Notes under the pieces: model-generated | Database searches by the model: none | Told to the model about the DNA's origin: nothing | Seen by the model: the letters and a program-made list of their open reading frames with translations, nothing else | Position numbers and translations under genes: made by a program | Assembly: GCA_948567375.1 (NCBI GenBank) | Contig: OX419759.1 | Location: 10,694,744 to 10,758,743 of the forward strand | Reading direction: 5' to 3' | Origin: Lunularia cruciata | Lineage: Eukaryota; Streptophyta; Marchantiopsida; Lunulariales; Lunulariaceae | DNA: 64,000 bases | Part shown: one piece after another, positions 1 to 12,148 of the stretch | Position numbering within the stretch: position 1 is the first letter of the stretch | Layout: each line of letters starts with the position of its first letter

Positions 1-1046
1 AAATACCGATATAGTATACATATAATTGGAATATATAAAAGAAGAGTCATCTAGTATGATTACTCTCCTATTCCTCTTATTGCACGAGCTAGTGCTCTTA
101 ATCATCTGGTGTCAATGTAGAGCAATGGACACTCTTTGCATATAGAGAAATTTCATAATATTACTATTTTCTGGTAGGAATTTTACCATATGACCTTGTT
201 TCAAAACTTTTTTCAGAATATGACCATGCTTTTAGGAGAGTAACCACGGAATTACACAAAGGTCTTATCAGTTTAGGTTTAGCTTTTACAAAGCTAATAA
301 CGCTACCTTTAACTTTGTTGGCCTTCTAAACTGCTGGAACATGACAACAAAGAGAATTCGTTTTCACTTGGAGGATGCTGATGGATGATGTAGCTCTAAT
401 CATGATGGTGGAATCTAAAATTACAAGTTATGAAATATCAGTAACTCAAAGAATTTTATTAAGTAGAGAATGCAAGCAGAAGATAATAGTAAGATAGATG
501 AGTAGATTTTAAATCGAATTGCTTGTCGATTATAGCGAAACCATTTTAAGAGGCGATTGTCATTTTCGGTTCTAGTTTGGGACTAATCCGGGAGTGCTTA
601 GTTGGGATCAGTTTATATGTAGATGGTGTCATTATATGACTTTTCAACATTTTATTGATTCCACAAACTTATATAGAGAAAGAAATGTTAACAAGGAAGG
701 ATGGTAGTCAAAAGAACAATTTGGAACGTGGTAGATATAAGTGCATACTGTGACATTCACTCCAGTTTATATTACTATAATCAACTATTACGTCAACTAT
801 TACAATCTACAAGTTATTATTATAAGCTGTCAACTATTACGTTCAAAATTGATTGTGCGGATGGTGCTAATTATGCAATGATTACGAGACAAATTCAAGT
901 TTAACATGGATTGGATTATATTCACAGTCGTTTACGCTTATCACACTGATTTCTGCGATGACTACGAGGAGGTCGTTAGTGCGATTTCTGTCGAGCATGA
1001 GGACCTGGAGAACCTCTAACTACTTCAAAAGCTAAAAAGAGAATGT
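1..1046. other. intergenic, no gene seen
   Basis: AT-rich sequence with no reading frame that resembles a known protein and no RNA gene before the tRNA. The short open frame at 701-904 has low-complexity Tyr/Leu content and no recognisable motif. It may hold the downstream flank of the tRNA gene only. Confidence 0.5.
1034..1038 (-). terminator. RNA polymerase III T-run terminator
   Basis: Five A on the plus strand, read as TTTTT on the minus strand, begin 9 nt past the 3' end of the tRNA-Ser gene. A run of four or more T is the normal RNA polymerase III stop, so this is the likely end of the pre-tRNA transcript. Confidence 0.75.
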
Positions 1047-1128
1047 CGTCAACTGCAGGGTTCGAACCTGCGCGGGCAGCGCCCAACAGATTTCAAGTCT
1101 GTCGCCTTAACCACTCGGCCAAATTGAC
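1047..1128 (-). tRNA. tRNA-Ser (anticodon UGA)
   Basis: The reverse strand folds into an 82-nt class II tRNA. The acceptor stem GTCAATT pairs with AGTTGAC (one G-T pair) and is followed by discriminator G. The D region carries GGCCGAGTGGTTAAGGC, the B-box side carries GGTTCGAACCC. The anticodon loop CTTGAAA places TGA in the anticodon, at plus-strand 1093-1095. A long variable arm (GGGCGCTGCCCGC region) is what tRNA-Ser needs for recognition by seryl-tRNA synthetase. It reads UCN serine codons in cytosolic translation. There is no intron and no encoded CCA, as expected for a nuclear gene. The flank above 1128 is very AT-rich, as is usual upstream of plant tRNA genes. A T-run terminator follows the 3' end. 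Nothing in the sequence suggests a pseudogene. Confidence 0.96.
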
Positions 1129-4100
1129 TTCATGCCGAGACTTCTCTTATTTTAAATTTAAAAATATTAACAATGTACTTTATTTTGGTACAATTCATTA
1201 TCTGGAATGTATCTTTGCTTTTGTCACGCTCTAGGTATATGCACCTAGAGTGTTGGTCTTATAGCTAACTATTGATTCGCATGCCAGATAAGAAGGAACG
1301 AGATGACTGATTAGGTTGGTATTATATAAACAGTTTCGGATTGTATGAGTTAAAAAAATATAAATATGTTCACTAAACGTACATTATTCTAAACTATAAA
1401 TTTTTTATTCATCAAAATTTATGTTTATGAATGAAAACCTACTAGAGAATTTTATTGGAGGTGGATATCAAGACTTGGTTTTCATTGTAAGGAAATATTT
1501 TGATATTGATGTTGATTATAAGGAAATTTAATTAAGAATATGATGTTATAACAATAATTTATTTAAAATAGTGAATTTTTGTCCATATTTCTAATATTAT
1601 TACTTACATCATTATTTTTTAGCCTACCTATAAGAATTAAATTCCATTTCATAAACTTAATCTAAGTTACAAATTAACATACTTTATAATTCACCTAAGC
1701 CTTAAGACCTAATTGATAATTTATTTTACTTGATTAATACTCACTACGTGGTTTAAAACTAGGAGATATTATTGTTACCAGGCTATGCGAGGTAACCAAA
1801 TGCCATATTAATAATTTTAATAAAATATTATAAATAACAAAATCATCCTGATGACGCCAATATTGGCGTCGTCAATTCAACCTTTTCACCACTATCCATT
1901 ACCTTGAGTGCTGTTCTCCTAAAAGCTCCTAGTATTCCCGAACCTGTAGTTCTGCATCTCTCAGCTGAGAACGTGTCAACCTTGTAGCTCTAAAACTGTC
2001 ACTGTTGGATTGTTGGCAACCTGTGAGTAGATGTTGAACGGACGCTCTACTTTATTGTAGATCTGGTGATACCTTCCCCAGAAATGAACACTCTTCGGAT
2101 TAGTTGCTCCTCACCTTTCTTCTTGCTTTCTGGTGTGTAACCTGAATCGGAACCATTAAAGTAGAGGAGGAGTCACTGTTTGTTTGTGCTTTCTACTACG
2201 ACCTTGGTGAAGTTGGCAATCACCAGGAAAATGATGACATTGGAAAGTTTTGTGTTTTGGTGACAAGGAGAAGCTTTTTCGTGATTCTTTATTAGCCTTT
2301 GGTGTTTTCTCTCCACATATTCACTTACTTAACCATAACCCGTATGCAAACAAACTCCTACTCAATAGCACTCCAAATTGACAAATTTACTGGATTCCAC
2401 TCGTTTGGGTCACGTCCATTTTAGTTGGCAATGAATTTTCGTGAGAGTTAAATTATGTTCCTTTAAATGTTTACTAAAATATAGAGCAAACTCAACGAAA
2501 AACATTTTAGTTTATTGTTGTTGTTTATCATGATGAGTGCAATGTGAACGAGTCTCTCAAGAACGTGATAGTTGAACACAAAAGTAAAGAATGAGACTTT
2601 AGTTTGTGCCCAAGTAAGTGTAGAAATCAAGCGGTAGCCTCGAGTCTAGTGAACTTCCCTTCGGAGATGAGTAGTGGGTTGGTGAGGAAAGTAAGAATAT
2701 TCGGAGGAAAGAGAGAATCTCAGAACATAGACAAGCTTCGTTCCTTCACTTCTTTTTCGTCACGCTCCTCCAAGACTTGTCGGCCTTTGTCTGTAGAGTA
2801 CTCCGTGGTTCAATTTGATGTGGAGGTGAGCAGAGTTGAGTTTACATGGAATAAGACCATCTTCTGAGATTAGAAAGTTAATCTACTACATTATTGATGA
2901 TTAATATCTGCGTCTCTGGGAGTTAAGTATAAATGTGAAAGAATGAATAGTATTATAAACTCAAACGGCTTCTACGTAATATGATTCTTATGCTCTTAGC
3001 AAGTTGGAAATTCAGATTCGCACCCATGAACACTGCGATTACCATCCACCATTTACTTGTAAGCTAAGACAATCGATTGCGAAGTGCACCACGTCAAGCT
3101 GAATGATGAGCTGAATAAGCGAAACCAAAGCTTTCCAAAGGTGTTTACGTGTAGCCACACATGTACCTTGGCTAATTAGATAGCGAACACGGATGGGTAT
3201 CTAAACCCCGTAGCCTGCTGGCGTACTGTAGCAGCACCATGGTATGCTGGTAACCTTGTAGCCGAAGCGACTTACCCTAAGTTGGATCGCCTACAGTCAA
3301 TGTATAGTGTAGGACAACAAACTTTCTACGAAACACCCCACATTGTGTTAATAGCTTCGCTCTGATATCACGCTTTCATCCATTGACACCACCTTCATCG
3401 AACCTCGTGATAAATACAGGTGGAAACAAGAGGCAAAATCTTCTGCCGTGGAAGGTGTTTTCCATAATTTATTAGTGTGTCAAGACTGCTCAAGTGAAGG
3501 CACCCTTATCATTCCAAACTCTGCTGTTTGTACAACTTTTCATGGCAACACAAACCTCTTCGTGGTAGCCGAAGAACCAAGTAAACCTGACCTGATCAAA
3601 CACAAATTTGATCGGAACGAGAATCCCTACTCCGATCCTAGATGGTTCAGCTTATGGCATTTAAAACGCTAAGCCTGACCCTGGCGACCAGAACTTGACT
3701 GGTGGACTGCGGAGACCTGAGAATGGTTGGTAAACAGGGTATGAACCCTGCAAAAATGATTCTCATAGCCACCTACTGACCACCTGCAGTTAAAAAGGCA
3801 GCCAGGCTCCCACAGGATGAAAAACGTACCGCCTCCGCATATCCGGCCTTCAGTAGAAAAGGAGAGTGCAGAACACTTTCCCTCAAAAAAGAAGAAGGTG
3901 GGAGAGCTAGAGGAGGATAAGCGCGGAGGGGAACTACAGGGTCACTCGAGGCTCTCTTGTACAAAAATTTCATACAATAGGACCTCTGGCGGAAAGTCCT
4001 ACATGGCATACGGAGATGTACAATCGCCACTTTTCCAGACTAAAACCCATCTGAAGGAGCATAAGTTTCATAGAAAGATTCAGACTAAGGAGTTATCTGA

Positions 4101-4691
4101 TGGTCGTGCGCTCTACTCTCGTATGATCGGCTTAGTATCCTGTACACAAGTTTAGTTTATGAAGTTCAATGCTGCGCGATGCTTCTGACTTCCAAAAGGT
4201 GGAACTCAGTCTCCCACGTACTAGTATACGTTTTAACTTAATCATCTAGATTCGCTCGTGCAACTGTTCAGCCAAATCAGGTGAAGTCCTGAAAAGCTTC
4301 TGCAGCGCATCGACTATGTCATCTGCAGTCAATTCGGATCCTTCTTCAACCTGATCAAATTTACACGAAACGTCAACACTACAGCCAGCAATATGATATA
4401 GCCACAAATACATTATCATCCAGAGAAATACGGCAATGAGGTTCTGTCAAAGGGCTAAAGATACAGTATCTATCAGGTCAATGACAAAGTACATAGTATT
4501 GGAGATGGAATAAGAGAAAGATCTCATACAAGCATCTACATCTGGTCTGATACACAAAAACGGACTTCAAAGGTATGCACACCGTCAGGCTAGACGATAA
4601 ACGATGAATTAGAACAACATCAACAAATAAGCTACACAAGTTCCAGTAGACAATCGACAAAAGAGAAAAGAAATGGTTGGGGGGTTGGGTT
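1129..4691. other. intergenic, no gene seen
   Basis: About 3.5 kb without a recognisable gene. Open frames at 2604-2867, 3448-3672 and 3817-4155 show no family motif, and no splice-linked frame could be built from them. A perfect 18-bp palindrome, GACGCCAATATTGGCGTC, lies at 1853-1870, which could be by chance at this window size. The last few hundred bases before 4692 should include the 3' UTR of the bHLH gene. Confidence 0.45.
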
Positions 4692-6406
4692 CTAAACCTG
4701 AGCGATAAACGTAAGATCCAGAGCTGTTGCGGAGAAGGAAAGGATGTTCGCACTGACAACAGCCAAGTGGAGCTTTTCCAACTCTATCAAGGACTTGACA
4801 AGCACACCCTTCTTGTTCTCACAGTGCAGTTTGATAAGCACATTCTTCTCGATCATCCTTGCCTCAATCTCAGCCGCCTGATCATCATCTTCCTCCTCTG
4901 TGACCGTGGTGGTCTCACTAGAATTCTCCTCCTCACTTGTGTTCCTAGATTGCTTCTTCACCGTATACATTGATCGCAGGCCTTTTTTGGGTGTACTTTC
5001 TTGTAAGGTTTTGACCTGATCTTGGAGCTGTTTAACATATTTGATTGCGTCACCGAGAACAGAAGCTTTGTCCATCTGCACAACGAAAGAAGCTGAAGGT
5101 TAGTCCTCCGTGGTATTTTATAGGTAATAGTCATTCCCGGGATTAGTGCTCATAGGCAAAAGGCAATTCATGCGTCATTCTTCAAACGCTAGTAGAATAA
5201 GTTGCCCATCTAGTCCTCAAAACGCAACTATATGGGCCACTAAACACCATTGAAAAGCGGGTAAGCTTCGCTACTACTCTCACGAGCAAGGACACAGAAG
5301 GCCTCAGAGAGTCACCTTTTTCAACCCCGGTACAATAGCCGACAACGCAATGAAACGTTGACTTAATTTCTCCCGGCGCTTCCTCTCCGCCATAATGTGG
5401 TCTTGTGTGTGGCCAGTGCCTTTTACAGGCGGGAAAGGGGCTTGAACAGCATTGATCCTTTCAGGTTTCACGTCTAGAGGAACGATATCCGGCTTTCGCT
5501 TTCCACGAAGTGAGTCCACCAGAGAATTTGGACTCTCTCTTCCACAGCTGTTGCTTTCAGTCTCGATAGATGAGTGCATATCATTGCAACTCTCCTGCAT
5601 CCCAAGCCCATTCGATCCATGAATCGGAGTCGTTGTTGAAGCAGCAGACTCAAGAATGTCCTCTGGAAGTTTTGGATGTGAAGCGACAAAACCTTCGAGG
5701 CGCTGATTCAATACCGTATCAGGCTGCATAAATTGCCCCATGCGCTGATGAGGTTTTCCAGGGTACAAAGGGAGACTGCAGCCCCGTTGGGGCTGATGAT
5801 GAGATAAACTTCCTTCCCAGGCATTAGACCTCAACATTTTCATAGGCCTTTCAACGTTACAATAGCTGTCCAAGGGCGAAGAATAAGACGAAAAATTTGT
5901 CGCTGGAACTGCACTTGGAGCCTTAGCATCAGTGCTTGTTTTAAACGCTGGCAATAATGAGGGGAAATTAAGATTGTTGCCATTACGATGATCACCGAGA
6001 TTCATAAGTTGATCAGATGAGGTAGGGAAGAGGCTATCTAAGTGCCTCACGAGCGATGGGTCCTCCAGTCCCTGCGTTAATAAGACAACCATCACAACCA
6101 CGAGAAAACATGCATGAACAGAACAGAGAAAATTCTACTGTTCAGGGGAGCAATTGTACGAGAAAAGATAGGACCAAACGTCTTCTTAAATATAAAAAGA
6201 AACACATCCTCTAGAACTACCGCATTTCTCGATCAGACACGGAAGAACGTGGTTGAAGTAATCAGGCAAGTTGCAATGATATTCACAAAAGTATGAAGCA
6301 AGGAAAGCATCAGTCCACTGGTCTCACGGAATACAACAAGTCTGAAGAAACATACGAGCTCTGATAACCACTGCATCGCACCACTTGACTTGGGCGCAAA
6401 CTCCAT
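4692..6406 (-). CDS. bHLH transcription factor, subgroup IVa-like (bHLH18/19/20/25, NAI1-like)
   Basis: Three coding exons can be joined on the minus strand: 6356-6406 (17 codons, from ATG), 5316-6071 (252 codons) and 4692-5075 (127 codons plus TAG), giving 396 aa. Both introns (6072-6355, 5076-5315) have GT-AG ends and phase 0. The N terminus ends in WLSEL-GLEDP, a typical opening of this subgroup. The basic region HIMAERKRREKLSQRF (about 242-257) has the His-Glu-Arg triad for E-box/G-box DNA. Helix 1 ends LKK at the splice, and helix 2 starts MDKASVLGDAIKYVKQL (from 270). An acidic Ser/Glu/Asp stretch follows (about 315-340). The C-terminal 55 residues resemble the ACT-like dimerisation fold of plant bHLHs. 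The role is a nuclear dimeric regulator, but its targets cannot be told. An ATG at 6101 inside intron 1 opens the same frame but is not the start. The promoter and 5' UTR should lie above 6406. Family is sure, exact orthology is not. Confidence 0.93.
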
Positions 6407-8787
6407 CGTTTAGGAGTCCAAAATCATTCCACCACTACCTCCAAAACCGTCAGTGCCTGGATGACCGAACTGCGTGTTGTGGAGCTGCAACAACGAAGAA
6501 TAGTGATCATGTACTCAACATCTACGGCAGTGATACTTGCATCCCACTCAGTCTGAATGCTACACGAAGATAAAATCCAGCACAAATGGAAGTTCCTATT
6601 TCCCACTTTACAATGACGTGGTACCTCAGTGTTCCAATCTTCCTTTATGAAGACGCAGAAATTTAGTAGCCGTATGTCATCGAGAGTACTGATCAGAGCT
6701 ATACTTTTATCATTGAACTTGAAAGTTTTGTCGAACACAGTAATAAACAAGCTTCTTAAGGGGTTCCATGGGAGTGTTTAGGCAGATGAACGTTCATATT
6801 GGGAACCAAGAATAAGATTCACTATTCTTACTTAAAATGGTGATAACTCGTAACGGAGCTCACCTTTTCAACAATTGTGTTGAAGTTAGGTGTTAACTAT
6901 CTCGCATGCAGTCATAACTGTGAATGAATTTCAGCCGGAAATGGAGACGAGGGACAAAACTCTGGTGCACGCGATGATTCGGTTTGGATGAAGAAATATT
7001 TAATTCTGGCTTATGGAGAAATTTGATTTAATTTGTAAGGAGTTTTTACAGGCATAACAAATCTCTTAAAGATACATAGTGCAGCTTAAAGACAGCCCAT
7101 ATAAACGTCACGCCAGTTTTCATCCTACCAGACTCTGTTTTCCCTGCCTAGATTAGAAAGACCAACAATTCCAGGATACAGTAAAAGAATGCTAATCCGT
7201 CAAGCTAATCTACCACGATCAGTAAGTCCGCCCTCCTCATAAAATGACAGGCATCGAATGCCCCTCACTCCCCTAATGTACAAATCATTGTCAAGCAACA
7301 TGCATGAGGTCGTGCAAAGCAGAGTTAGTTAAAGATAAACACAGACTCGGAAGCCTTTAACAGCCGTTGTTATGCGTTTCCGTCAGGTAATTTCCAAGGG
7401 CAATGAGAAGTTGGTTACAGAGAAAGATGGCCGTGGCAACTCAGGCAAGAAAAGCCTAAACCTCACTGGAGTCTCTTGACAACTTAAAGCGTCAGCCAAG
7501 AGCTCTGTACTTCGGCTCAGATAGAGTGCCGAAGTTCGGAGCTGAATAAGTAAGGCGATTGGGATGACGCTGACCTCAGTACGACTTTCAGCAAACACAG
7601 GATAAAATACTGGAAGCTGCAAATTTGTACGCTAGGAGTGTTTTGCCAGTATTCGTTCGCCATTTTGTGTTTGCCAGAGTACTTGCTGTGACGAGGATGA
7701 GGACATGGAGCGCACAACGAACAGATGCAAGGCAATGTCAAATATAGATTACAAAGTTCCTATTTGAGAACTATAAGTGGCTGATCACCACCTATTTGTA
7801 ATCAAGGAAGGGAATGTAAAAGATAACAGGAAAAAATGGGCAGTGCTTATTCTGACGTAGCAAACTGTTGACAAATTAGAAGATCATAAGAAGCGCTGTG
7901 AGTACCAACCAGAGAAGCTATTTAGAGCCCTTTTGTTACAGTCCTTATGGCAGCAGATATAAAATGCATATGATTTCAGTCACAGCTCCACCTTACACAC
8001 CAGTCATTAACCCCTCCTCTACGAACGCACGCGCAGCTGGTCACACTGTCCAGATGAGAAAACCAGATGGATCACGTAGACACCAGATCTGTCAACCAAT
8101 CCAGCGTTTATACTACCTCCAAGCTCCCATCCGATTACCGACCCCTACCGGCCCGCAGGCGCATCTCTCGCAGCCGGGAGACCATTTCTTCCACCGATCT
8201 TCACCAGCTAAACTCTCCTCTCCTCCTTCCTTTTCTCCAAACTCCACCAAATTCTCACCTTCTCCCTTCTTTTGTTCTCAATTAATCTATCGATATCCAC
8301 AGCAACACGCTTCTTCTCCTTCTTCCACAACTGTCACCACCTCCAGTCTCTCAAGTAAAACAAACATTCAATAGATCGCATTCAATCGAGCAAGTCATTC
8401 ACTCAATCGAGCTCGCTCGAGAAGTCACTCCACCTCCTCCGTCTGACGGTTCCCGTCGTCTAGCATCGCATACGAACACCAGATCGCTCCCTCACTCAAT
8501 CAATCCATGTCCCTCAGCCGAGCGCCCCTATCTTGTCCTCTTCACCGATCGACTGCAGTGTTGTCCTCTTGCCACAGGAGGAGCTCCACGAAACTCCAAA
8601 AGCGCTGCGCTTGGATTTGGTAGGGACCTGCCCGATCTGCCCAACCTGCCCGACCTGCTCGAAACGACGACTGCAGTTAATCTCCTACTGTAGTACAGTC
8701 CGGCCTCCAATAGATACACATCAGATTTTGGATACCGCAGTACGCTATGGCCTTCGATAGGACCTTCCACAGCGTATCGTGATTGCA

Positions 8788-8960
8788 GCCGTCCGATTTG
8801 CAATATATATCAGCTTTTACAATTAATGACTTTGCTTTTCCGCTTTTGAATAGTCGTCCGTCAGATAAGCACTGGAGAATTCGCAGTACTGAGAGACCGT
8901 CCGATAATCTATTTTATCGCGACAATGGATTTAATCAGAAGCGTCGATGGGACCGTCCGA
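8788..8960 (+). repeat. cluster of CCGTCCGAT-type motifs
   Basis: The motif CCGTCCGAT occurs three times (near 8790, 8896 and 8952), with a diverged form, CGTCCGTCAGAT, near 8853. Just upstream, 8630-8665 carries four tandem 9-bp units of the form CTGCCCRAY. It could be a dispersed-repeat scar or a regulatory cluster, and the sequence does not decide. Confidence 0.4.
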
Positions 8961-11900
8961 TACAGCACTCAAAGGTCTGCAAGCTCATCTCCGTCTACTA
9001 AATATCTAAATAATTTCCTCTCAGTAATATGCATCCACTTTCGAAATATCAGATCCATCGGATATAATTCCAACACGACTTCGAATCCCGGCCGTTGATA
9101 CCCCCAGGTGGAGGTTGTTGAATTCAACGAGCTGTCGGATAAGAATCTCAGATGCTCGAAGTCAGATGAAATAGAAATTCGCACTAAAATCGGTACAATT
9201 TCCCTCTCCCTTGTTGCGTTGCTGCGGCCGAAGTTGTCCTTTCGCAAATTGCAGCACAACTGGGGTGACTACGTCGGCCATAGATTTCCACAAATAGACA
9301 CGCGGTAGCTACGCGGTCTGCACTCCTGGACGCGGTAGCGGTAGCAAGTAGCATGAAAGACTTGAAGGCTGAAGCGATTCACTCACATGCCGTGTTTGGA
9401 AGATCCACGCTCCACATCAACTGCACCGACCCAATCCCATCCGTCGATCTTCCTGCATGGGAACCAGCACAAAAGGTACAGTATATGCATCCTACGTCGT
9501 CGAAAAGTCTACAGCATGAGTAATTTCATCATCGAAGTCTATCAGAAGGCCGAGATTCAGATCCAGTAGTTGAATTTTGTCCAGAGCACCATGCGGCACT
9601 TCAACATTGCCGTACTCCCACTGAAATTGCGAGCTACGAGTGGAAGGAAGGAACGAAGGAAAGGCCCACTGGGTTTGCTGCTTCCAGCCAGCCAGCTAGC
9701 AGCAGCAGCAGGACTCGACAACACCCACTTGTTGTAACTCATGGTCAGTTCATTCCAGAGCACTAAAGAAAGCTTATGGGTCTGGTGGGGGACCTGGAAT
9801 AAACTATGTTTCATCCTGTCTTAAGTATCGGGGAATGAAATCGAGGACTCGAGATTCGATTATAGGAATGAATGTCACTGTGTAAGCAATTTGAGCTATC
9901 AAGTTGGAAGTTCTGGTTTACTCATCCTTTGAGATCCTCTGGGACCGTATCAATTTTGTCTTCTAAAAATTCGATCATATGAACCGAGGATAGAGCTGAA
10001 TTGTGAGTTTTCTATCATAACGAACATTTGTACTTCTCATAGAGATTGATTCAAAGGCGATGGAGTTTGAGGTACATCCGCTTCGTTTCTCAAGTATACC
10101 ATGGTTTCATATTCTTGTGAAAGGAGGAAAAGGAAGAGTGGGAGGAGATTTTTCTTCGTAACTCAATTTGGTCAGCTTTTAACCACCACATAATGATTGA
10201 TATAGTGTTCAAAACGAAAGGTTGCACTCTCTAGTATGGTCACTATAATATCACTTGGCTCTATGGTAGAAAACCGTTTATAGGTCTCCAATCTCTTTTA
10301 TTTTCTAAGAAAAACTTACCAAAAAAGAAAGAAAATAAAATACCCCAGTAACCACCGTGGTTATTATAAAATGTCAACTCACTGATAATAATGGCATTCA
10401 ACGAGATACTTCTTGGACTTGTTATAGTCAAGTCAATTACCGTATTTAGATGAGAATATCCACAAATAGTAATCCAATTATTATCCAATCCATCTGAGAA
10501 GGATATTTCGTGCTTGGCGTGAATCGAAAACTTACCTTATTTAAAGCTAACTTCGGGTGCATCAAGACGACACATAAAATCACCAACTGCTACTCATAAT
10601 AAGGAAGAATGTTGTGAACCACATCGGTTTTGAAAAGAGTACAATGCCATGCCAATTAGATGAGACTTCAAGGATTCTTATCGTCCAAACAAATAACGAT
10701 ATCTATCTGCCGACAGTCCATGATAGTCAAGAGACTCTAGAAGGAACGTGTTAATGGGCACTTTCTTTTGGCTCCAGTCCCTACATGATTGACATCAACT
10801 TTTTCATTGGAAGATTGGCATCTATCGAATTGGAACATTAGGCTGTATTTTTTCGCTTGTCGTCTCTTACTAAAGGTAGAGGTTGCTTAGTCTCCAAGGA
10901 AAACGAATCTCATGTAATCGAAGCAGAAGTAGTGATTGAAGTCTCTCACATTCAACCTTGTGCTTGGTATAACAGCAACCGACCCAGCTGCTGTGTGTCG
11001 CTGTGATGATTCCAGGCGGAAGTATATGTAAGGAAGCCTCTGTTGGGAATGTCAAAGCAGAATCTATACGAAGAAGACTCAGATCTGACTCATTGACAAG
11101 GCCAACGACCAACAAAACAGCAGCAATCTCAGCAGAGTATGGGGATGGTTATTCTACTCAATATTATAATCACTAAAAGTGGTTTCTTCCACGTGTTTAC
11201 GGGCCTTTACATTCGAAACGCACCAGATTCCGCGAACACGGCCGCAGTTGCTAATTGAATTCCATGGGTTTTCTCGTGTCTACTATTATACTATTATCAG
11301 CAGATTCAGCACATGAAAGTATGCTCATGTATTAAGGACTTCGTTCTCATTCCTGTTTCAAGTTGCTAAATATGTGCGAGTGACGAGTGCGTATTGACCT
11401 TCGGTGTCTTATTTGGAAAAGTTATCGTCCGAGTCGAGTTTATGGAATAAATGTGCTCATATTCGCACCACCTGGTGCCATAAGGTGGTTGACATTGGTA
11501 CGGATACGCTTCCATGAGTGGAATTGCATGCCAAGAACATGCATAGCTCATTATGAAACACAAGCACATTTGGGTAACATACGATGGAGATTGAATGAAA
11601 GAATCACTTATAGACGGATCCCACCAACACAGTCATGGCAGGTTAGCTAGAATCTAAGCTTTGACATGTACGCTTTCCAGCAGTTGAATTTCTTCTTAAA
11701 GCGTTTGCAAATCTCGAAATATATTGGATTCCTTTTGTCGCTGCGGACCTTAAAGTGCAAAGCGGTGCTGGATTTCAGGTTCGCCGATTGAGTGTGTTGG
11801 CGAGCGCTGGTTGCTCGGGCTGAAGGGCCTTTTTAGGAGTAGAAACATGAAGAATTCAGTTTTGTCGTAAACTCACCTGAAAGTGGAAAGCGTTGCAAAG

Positions 11901-12122
11901 GGTCCCAGGCCGGGAGTTAATGAAGGAGTAGGTGATTTTCTTTTCTACTTACTACATGTTAGCTGAAGAGAATAGTGGATAAGTGGTGGAATCAAGGAAG
12001 ATATCGGCAACAAGACGTGCACTACAATCTTTGCTCCAACTCCTTTCACTCCCTGAAAAGGACCCATCCGGATGTAAGTGAAGATTTGCTGTTTATGGCG
12101 TCCCTGGATGAATTTCTGAACT

Positions 12123-12148
12123 AAAGAAAGAAAGAAAGAAAGAAAGAA
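12123..12148 (+). repeat. (GAAA)n microsatellite
   Basis: About six tandem GAAA units. It is a simple repeat with no coding context. Confidence 0.9.

Noticed and set aside
3817-4155. 112-codon plus-strand frame with Lys/Glu-rich start
   Set aside because: An overlapping frame on the other strand is equally open; no family motif is present and base composition does not differ from its surroundings.
5304-6101. bHLH start at the ATG at 6101
   Set aside because: The upstream residues come from intron 1. An ATG at 6406 with a GT donor at 6355 and an AG acceptor at 6072 restores the family's WLSEL-GLEDP N terminus.
7898-8374. 158-codon plus-strand open frame
   Set aside because: Composition is Ser/Pro/Thr-rich because the DNA is a pyrimidine-rich tract. 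There is no domain, no splice partner and no conserved motif.
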